A stretch of 64,000 nt of DNA from JAOPZW01 sp963806015. GTDB lineage: Bacteria > Actinomycetota > Thermoleophilia > Solirubrobacterales > Solirubrobacteraceae. This document shows, in pieces, positions 59,293-64,000 of this stretch. Location of the stretch: the NCBI GenBank assembly GCA_963806015.1, contig CAWDWM010000006.1, forward strand, positions 558,001 through 622,000, read 5' to 3'. Every line of letters starts with the position of its first letter. Position 1 is the stretch's first letter. A model generated the notes under the pieces. It saw only the letters and a list, made by a program, of their open reading frames with translations. It searched no databases and was not told the DNA's origin. The translations under genes were made by a program, and so were the position numbers.

Positions 59293-60201
59293 ATGGACCT
59301 CTGGAGCCACGACCGCTGGACCTTCCCCCTCCCGGCGACCCACAAGTTCCCGCTCGCGAAGTACGCGCGGCTGCGCGCGCGGCTCGAGGCCGACGGCATC
59401 GCGCGGCCGGACGAGATCCACGAATGCGAGCCAGTGCCATGGGAGTGGATCGAGGCCGTCCAGGAGCCGGCGCTCGTGGAGCGCATCCGCGCCGGCATGC
59501 TCACGGTGCGCGAGCAGCGCGGGCTCGGACTGCCGTGGTCGCCGGCGCTCGTCGAGCGCGCGCGGCGCACGACCGCGGGCACCGTCGCCGCGGCGCACCG
59601 CGCCCTCGAGCGCGGCCTCGGCATGAACCTCGGCGGTGGGACGCACCACGCCGGCCATGACTTCGCCCGCGGCTACTGCCTGTTCAACGACGTCGCGGTG
59701 GCCCTCGCCCGCGTGCGGGCGGACGACGGCGCGCGGCGCGCGCTGGTGGTCGACTGCGACGTCCACCAGGGCGATGGCACCGCGCAGGTCCTCGCCCCCG
59801 ACCCCCAGGCGTTCACCCTGTCGCTGCACGGCGCGCGCAACTACCCGTTCCAGCGCATCGCATCGGACCTCGACGTCGACCTCCCGACCGGGACCGGCGA
59901 TCGCGACTACCTGCGCGCGCTCGACGACGCCCTCGACGCCGCGCTGCCCCGCGCCCGTCCCGACATCGCCTTCTACCTCGCCGGCGCCGACCCGTTCGAA
60001 GGCGATCGCCTCGGGCGCCTGGCCCTCACCAAGCCCGGCCTGCGCGCACGCGACAAGCTGGTCGTGCAGCGCCTGCGCAGCGCGGGCGCCGCCGTCGTCG
60101 TCGTCCTGGCCGGCGGCTACGCCCGCGACGTCGAGGACACGGTCGACATCAACGCGGCGACCGCGGCCGTCGTGGCGGCGGCCGATCAGGGCTTGGAGTA
60201 G
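59293..60201 (+). CDS. Histone deacetylase family zinc hydrolase
   Basis: Protein of 302 residues with the arginase/deacetylase fold: GMNLGGGTHHAGHDFARGYC with the catalytic His pair, LFNDVAVAL, VVDCDVHQGDGTA (zinc Asp and His), and YLAGADPFEGDRLG (zinc Asp). Bacterial members deacetylate acetylpolyamines or acetyl-lysine enzymes (AcuC-like). The gene is 24 nt after MarR. Its last 16 nt overlap the first mce gene, which runs the opposite way. Confidence 0.9.
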   Translation: MDLWSHDRWTFPLPATHKFPLAKYARLRARLEADGIARPDEIHECEPVPWEWIEAVQEPALVERIRAGMLTVREQRGLGLPWSPALVERARRTTAGTVAAAHRALERGLGMNLGGGTHHAGHDFARGYCLFNDVAVALARVRADDGARRALVVDCDVHQGDGTAQVLAPDPQAFTLSLHGARNYPFQRIASDLDVDLPTGTGDRDYLRALDDALDAALPRARPDIAFYLAGADPFEGDRLGRLALTKPGLRARDKLVVQRLRSAGAAVVVVLAGGYARDVEDTVDINAATAAVVAAADQGLE

Positions 60202-61637
60202 TCCGCCGCCCCGATGTGCGGGTAGGGCGACGTGTTGCCCGGCGGCCACGCCGGCGGGTTCTGGACGAAGCACGACGGGGCGTCGCTGGTGTCGGGCACC
60301 TGGGTCATCCGCTCGCCGCCGGCGTTCTTGCAGTCGAAGTTGCCGAACATCATGTTCTTGTCGCGCTTCGCGCCGGTGAGCGCGTCGGGCGCCAGGTAGG
60401 CGTTGCCGCGCGACGCCGCCGGGCGCTGCGGGTACATGGCGACCGTCTCGGGCCCTATCGGGCCGAACTGACGCAGGTAGTGGCCCATCTCCTGGTCGGT
60501 GACGGTCGGGACTGTGTCGGCGAGCGCCGCCGCGCCGTTGGAGATGAAGTCGCCGGTCGTCAGCTGGTTGTACTCGAGCCACTGCAGCACCGGGTTGAGC
60601 TGCTCCAGGAAGGGCTGCAGCTGGCCGAGCAGCGGCTTGGCCTGGGTCAGCGTGTCGCGCAGCGCGGGCAGGCCCGTCTTCGATGCGGTGATCAGCGGGT
60701 CGAGATTGACGAAGAGGGTGCGCAGGTCGGGGGCGAGCGCGCGCACGTCGCGCAGCGTCGGCGACAAGTCGCGCATCGCCGGGCGCAGCTCCTGCACCAG
60801 CGGGTCGGTGTCCTCGGAGAAGCGCTCAAGGCGCTGGAAGGTGGCCTTCGACTCGTCGAGGAAGGTCGGGAAGATCCGGAGCGTCTCTGCCAGGGCCTCC
60901 TGCTGGCGCGAGGTGGCGTCGAAGGTGTCGCCGGCGTTGACGACGAGGTTGTGCAACTGCCCCTCGTCCTGCGTGAGCGCGCCGAAGACCTGTCCGGTCC
61001 CGCGCACGAGCTCGCTCAGCGCCTGCGACTGGCCGTCGAGCACGGTGAGCAGGTCGTTGCCGTTGTCGGCGAAGGCGGGCAGGTTGCCCACCGCGTCGTT
61101 GAGGTCGCGTCCGCGCCCGGCGACCGCCTTGGAGAGGTCCTGCTGCCAGGTGCGGAAGCTCGCGCGCGTCTTGGGGTCGAGCGCCTGGAAGATCTCGTCG
61201 AGCTGGACCGTCTTGGCCACCCGCGCGTCGGCCAGGAAGCCGCCGTCGGGCACGGTGCCCGCCTGGCGCTTGTTGCCGGGCGTGAGCTCGACGTAGGTCT
61301 CGCCCAGCAGCGTCTTCTGGCGCAGGATCGCGTGGGCATCGCGCGCGATCGGGGCGAACTTGCGCGTCAGCTCGATCGTCGCCACCGTGCGGTTGGGGTG
61401 GGCGGGGTCCAGCGACTTCTCGCGCACCTTGCCGACGCTGACGCCGGCCACCCGCACGTCGGCCTCCACGGCCAGCTGCGTGGCCTCCGGGAAGGCGACC
61501 TTGAACTGATAGCCCTTGGGCTTCAGCGGGATCGCTCCGCCGAAGCTCAGCCACAGGAAGAGCAGCAGGCCGAAGCACGTCATGGCGAAGATCACCATCG
61601 TCAGGATCCGGCCGATTGAGGGGGCTTGCTTCTGCAT
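60186..61637 (-). CDS. MCE family lipid-transport protein
   Basis: Protein of 483 residues with one N-terminal transmembrane helix (ILTMVIFAMTCFGLLLFLW) and an MCE/MlaD domain (KVAFPEATQLAVEADVRVAG and KTLLGETYVELTPG), followed by a long helical segment and a C-terminal disordered region ending near Pro/Gly-rich sequence. MCE proteins form hexameric tunnels that carry lipids or sterols between membranes with a YrbE permease and Mkl ATPase. It is the last of at least three mce genes here, 6 nt after the preceding gene. Confidence 0.92.
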   Translation of the reverse strand: MQKQAPSIGRILTMVIFAMTCFGLLLFLWLSFGGAIPLKPKGYQFKVAFPEATQLAVEADVRVAGVSVGKVREKSLDPAHPNRTVATIELTRKFAPIARDAHAILRQKTLLGETYVELTPGNKRQAGTVPDGGFLADARVAKTVQLDEIFQALDPKTRASFRTWQQDLSKAVAGRGRDLNDAVGNLPAFADNGNDLLTVLDGQSQALSELVRGTGQVFGALTQDEGQLHNLVVNAGDTFDATSRQQEALAETLRIFPTFLDESKATFQRLERFSEDTDPLVQELRPAMRDLSPTLRDVRALAPDLRTLFVNLDPLITASKTGLPALRDTLTQAKPLLGQLQPFLEQLNPVLQWLEYNQLTTGDFISNGAAALADTVPTVTDQEMGHYLRQFGPIGPETVAMYPQRPAASRGNAYLAPDALTGAKRDKNMMFGNFDCKNAGGERMTQVPDTSDAPSCFVQNPPAWPPGNTSPYPHIGAADYSKP

Positions 61638-61643
61638 CGATCG

Positions 61644-62957
61644 TCAGTTCGTTCCGCAGATCTTGGGCGTGGTCAGCGCGGGCAGCAGCGTCTGGTTCAG
61701 CGGCGGGTTCTCGGCGGCCAGCGACTTGAACACGCCGCACGTGCCGCCCAGGGTGACCGGGCGGAAGGGCCCGTTGGCGTCGGAGGTCGAGAACAGCGCG
61801 GCGCCGTTGTGCTGCAGCCACGCCAGCCAGAACAGGTAGCCCTCCTCGCGGCCGTCCTTGCTCGGGTCCTCGCGGCCGTTGGGGTTGTAGCCCGCGAGGT
61901 TGAACAGGTGGTTGAGGACGGTGAACGAGCTCGTCAGGTCGGGCGTCGCGCCCGCCAGCTGGGTCACCGGCTTGGTCGTCGAGCGCACGACCGGACGCGC
62001 GTCGCGCACGAAGGGCCGGATCTGGTCGCGGACGATCGGCGCCGCCTCCTTGGCGAAGGGCTGCACGGCGCCGTTGGCGCGGTTGAGCGCCTTCAGGGCG
62101 GGCTGCAGGTGCACGGCGGCGGGACGCAGGGTCTCGGCGAACTTCTGGACGCGACCGAGCGTGTCGGTCGTCTGCGTCAGCGCCCCGGGCAGGTCGCCGA
62201 CCGCGCGCGTGACGTTGGCCTGCTCGGAGGCGAAGGAGCGGAAGACGGCCGAGGACGAGTCGACCAGGGCGGCGAGGTCGTCGCTCTTGCCCGCGAGCTC
62301 GTCGTTGAGGTCACCCAGCGAATGCACCAGCCGGCTGAGGTTGCGATGGCGCTGCGCCACCAGGCCGTTCACGCGGGCCAGGTCGCGGTGCGTGGGCTCG
62401 AAGCGGCGGAACACCTCGCGCAGGTCGTCGCCGCGGCCCTTCAGGCCACGCCCGGCGCCGTCGACGAGCAGCGTGAGGTAGTCGCGCGTATCGCTGTCGA
62501 GCGAGGCGAGGATCTCGTCGGGGTTGACGTCGGGCAGCGTGTTGGCGACCGGCAGGGTCCACCCGCGCTTGGCCAGCGGCGCGCGATCGCTCCCGGGATC
62601 GAGCTCGATGAACATGTCCTTGAGCCCGGTCTTGGGGCGCAGCAGGGCATGCGCGTCGGTGTGGACGAGATCCTTGTACTGCGGGTCGAGGTCCAGCGTG
62701 ACGACGGCGTGGCCGTCCTTCAGGCCGACCTTGCTGATGTCCCCGACGCGCACGCCCGACACGCGCACGGTCTGGCCCTGGCCCGGCGTGACGGCCTGCG
62801 CGGTCGAGAACGCGGCCTGCAGCTGGAAGGTCCTGCCCTCCCACGGGAAGCGCATGCGCTGGTTGTGCAGGATGTAGCCGCCTACGAGCGCAGCGACGGC
62901 GACGAGCCCGATGACGGCCCCGAAGTGCCCGGCGTGCTTGGCGATCGCGCGCTTCAC
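61644..62957 (-). CDS. MCE family lipid-transport protein
   Basis: Protein of 437 residues from GTG 62957. N-terminal helix (AVIGLVAVAALVGGYIL), MCE domain (QLQAAFSTAQAVTPGQGQTV, RVSGVRVGDISKVG, PKTGLKDMFIELDPG) and a helical domain to about residue 330. The C-terminal part has FNLAGYNPNGREDPSKDG, a pattern shared with other actinobacterial mce genes. Its start overlaps the preceding stop by 4 nt, so the operon is translationally coupled. Confidence 0.92.
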   Translation of the reverse strand: MKRAIAKHAGHFGAVIGLVAVAALVGGYILHNQRMRFPWEGRTFQLQAAFSTAQAVTPGQGQTVRVSGVRVGDISKVGLKDGHAVVTLDLDPQYKDLVHTDAHALLRPKTGLKDMFIELDPGSDRAPLAKRGWTLPVANTLPDVNPDEILASLDSDTRDYLTLLVDGAGRGLKGRGDDLREVFRRFEPTHRDLARVNGLVAQRHRNLSRLVHSLGDLNDELAGKSDDLAALVDSSSAVFRSFASEQANVTRAVGDLPGALTQTTDTLGRVQKFAETLRPAAVHLQPALKALNRANGAVQPFAKEAAPIVRDQIRPFVRDARPVVRSTTKPVTQLAGATPDLTSSFTVLNHLFNLAGYNPNGREDPSKDGREEGYLFWLAWLQHNGAALFSTSDANGPFRPVTLGGTCGVFKSLAAENPPLNQTLLPALTTPKICGTN

Positions 62958-64000
62958 CTCGACAGCTCCTTCAAGGTGGCGGGCACGTCTGAGACCTTCA
63001 GGTCCGAGCCGTCGGCCTTGAGGCTCTTGCCCAGCCAATCGACCGTCTTCTGCAGAGCCTGTGCCTGGGCGGCGGCGGACGGCGCGGTGAGGTCGAAGCC
63101 CTGGGGCGCCGCGTCGGGGACCGTGCGCAGGTCGGGCGGCTGCTGGGTCTCGCAGGGCACGTCGGCGCGCAGCGGCGGGCGTTGGTGGTTCTTGGGCGTG
63201 GGCGGGTTGACGCCCTGCAACGGCTGGCCGGTGAGGAAGAACTTGTCGGTGCCCATCGGGTAGGCGAACTTCGGCGTGGCGAGCATCACGCGGAACCACT
63301 GGCCGTTGGCGTCGCCCGAGCGGCTCTCGCCGGCGAGGCCGGGCAGCGGCTTGGGCGCCTCCTCGTAGACGGGGCCGTGGGCCGGGAAGGTCTTGTCCTG
63401 GATCTTGTCCCTGGTCCAGGGCAGGATCACCTCGTTCTGGCAGCTCGAGGCCTGCGAGACCTGGTCGTAGAGCGGCACCGAGCGCTGGTTGAGCCCGGTG
63501 AGCGCGGGCACCAGCGGGCGCAGGTCGTGTGAGAGGCCGCGCAGCTCGGGCTGGGAGACGAGGCCGCGCGCCTGCGTGACGAACGGCATGGCGGCGTCGA
63601 TCGCCGGCCCCGAGGAACGCACCGCGGGCCGGGCCGCGCGGATCAGGCCGCGCACGGCCGGGAACGAGCGGTTCAGCGCACCCAGCGCCGGCATGGCGGC
63701 GTGCAGCGTGCGCGGCAGCTCGCCGACGGCGGCCGAGAGCTGCTGGTCGCGCGCGGCGAAGGCGGCGGCCGTGGTGTCGAAGTCGCTGACCAGGGACTTG
63801 AGCTGCTCGCGGTTGCGGTCGATGGCCGCGGCGGTGACGCCGGCCTTGTCGATGTAGCGCCCGAGGTCGCCGGGCTGGGTGCCCGGCAGCGCGTCGGCGA
63901 CGATCGCGCTGTCGCGGTAGGCGGGCTTCCAGTAGGGGATCGAGCGGTTGTAGCCGCGCGCGCCCGCGCCCTTCAGGCCGGAGGACAGCTCGCGTAGCAG
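62954..64000 (-). CDS. MCE family protein, 5' part beyond the window
   Basis: The coding sequence is open from 64000 to the stop at 62954 (about 348 residues). It begins inside the long helical region after the MCE domain (LLRELSSGLKGAGARGYNRS, then YWKPAYRDSAIVADALPG), so the N-terminal helix and MCE domain lie outside. The C-terminal half contains NRSFPAVRGLIRAARPAVRSS and ALTGLNQRSVPLYDQVSQA, typical of MCE tail segments. It is the upstream member of the three-gene mce set seen here. Confidence 0.88.
   Translation of the reverse strand: MLRELSSGLKGAGARGYNRSIPYWKPAYRDSAIVADALPGTQPGDLGRYIDKAGVTAAAIDRNREQLKSLVSDFDTTAAAFAARDQQLSAAVGELPRTLHAAMPALGALNRSFPAVRGLIRAARPAVRSSGPAIDAAMPFVTQARGLVSQPELRGLSHDLRPLVPALTGLNQRSVPLYDQVSQASSCQNEVILPWTRDKIQDKTFPAHGPVYEEAPKPLPGLAGESRSGDANGQWFRVMLATPKFAYPMGTDKFFLTGQPLQGVNPPTPKNHQRPPLRADVPCETQQPPDLRTVPDAAPQGFDLTAPSAAAQAQALQKTVDWLGKSLKADGSDLKVSDVPATLKELSR

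Overview
The window is about 73% G+C with strong third-position GC bias and dense genes on both strands. It has a mycobacterial-type mce operon, HxlR, MarR and OmpR regulators, an actinobacterial Holin-X/DUF3618 pair, and several start codons preceded at 6-8 nt by a TANNNT box, which suggests leaderless transcripts. I infer an actinobacterium, most likely class Thermoleophilia (Solirubrobacter/Conexibacter-like). This rests on overall impression, because there is no rRNA and I could not run a search. No phage, CRISPR array or intact insertion sequence is visible.

Layout. 0-12 kb: an FAD amine oxidoreductase, then an M1 peptidase, a small membrane protein and a Na+/solute symporter on the minus strand, then plus-strand genes for a beta-helix lipoprotein, BipA/TypA, a secreted domain protein and an unusual subtilase. 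12-16 kb: a frameshifted membrane glycosyltransferase-like gene and a SNF2-type helicase. 16-21 kb: a translationally coupled minus-strand operon (acyl-CoA dehydrogenase, an unknown protein, two tandem YbjQ-like proteins), divergent from a frameshifted acyl-CoA ligase and ytoQ. 21-28 kb: Holin-X/DUF3618 proteins, a GH3 beta-glucosidase, then a scarred stretch (truncated trypsin, fused ABC-transporter remnants, frameshifted lipoprotein and patatin genes) and a ROK kinase.

28-34 kb is the most interesting functional block. On one strand it carries a DUF4097 protein, a sensor histidine kinase and a sugar-type binding lipoprotein (4-nt overlaps), then a 45-bp palindromic repeat, then two stand-alone response regulators with a degenerate HD-GYP-like domain and an HDOD domain. 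34-42 kb: PRC-barrel protein, alcohol dehydrogenase and SDR, then a heme peroxidase whose upstream region has phased direct repeats beside an N-terminally shortened OmpR-type regulator, an HhH-GPD protein and an MFS exporter. 41-46 kb: a SpoIIE-like phosphatase, a 64-residue protein built from four exact 15-residue periods, a PAS-PAS-GAF-GGDEF-EAL protein and a 5'-truncated signal peptidase. 46-64 kb: DsbA-like protein, initiator tRNA, hydroxyacid dehydrogenase, Ppx/GppA phosphatase, TPP enzyme, lysA, MOSC protein, adenylate cyclase, HxlR regulator with an apparent ATC start, homocysteine methyltransferase, a PASTA lipoprotein-MarR pair with a palindromic operator, a histone-deacetylase-like hydrolase, and three mce genes running off the right edge.

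Two window-wide observations stand out. A dispersed repeat family (a 45-bp palindrome plus a box resembling CTCGATGAGGCAGTTTGCGC) occurs near 1.4, 16.0, 30.9 and 51.7 kb. Also, at least five genes carry single-base frameshifts, which is either consensus error or active gene decay.
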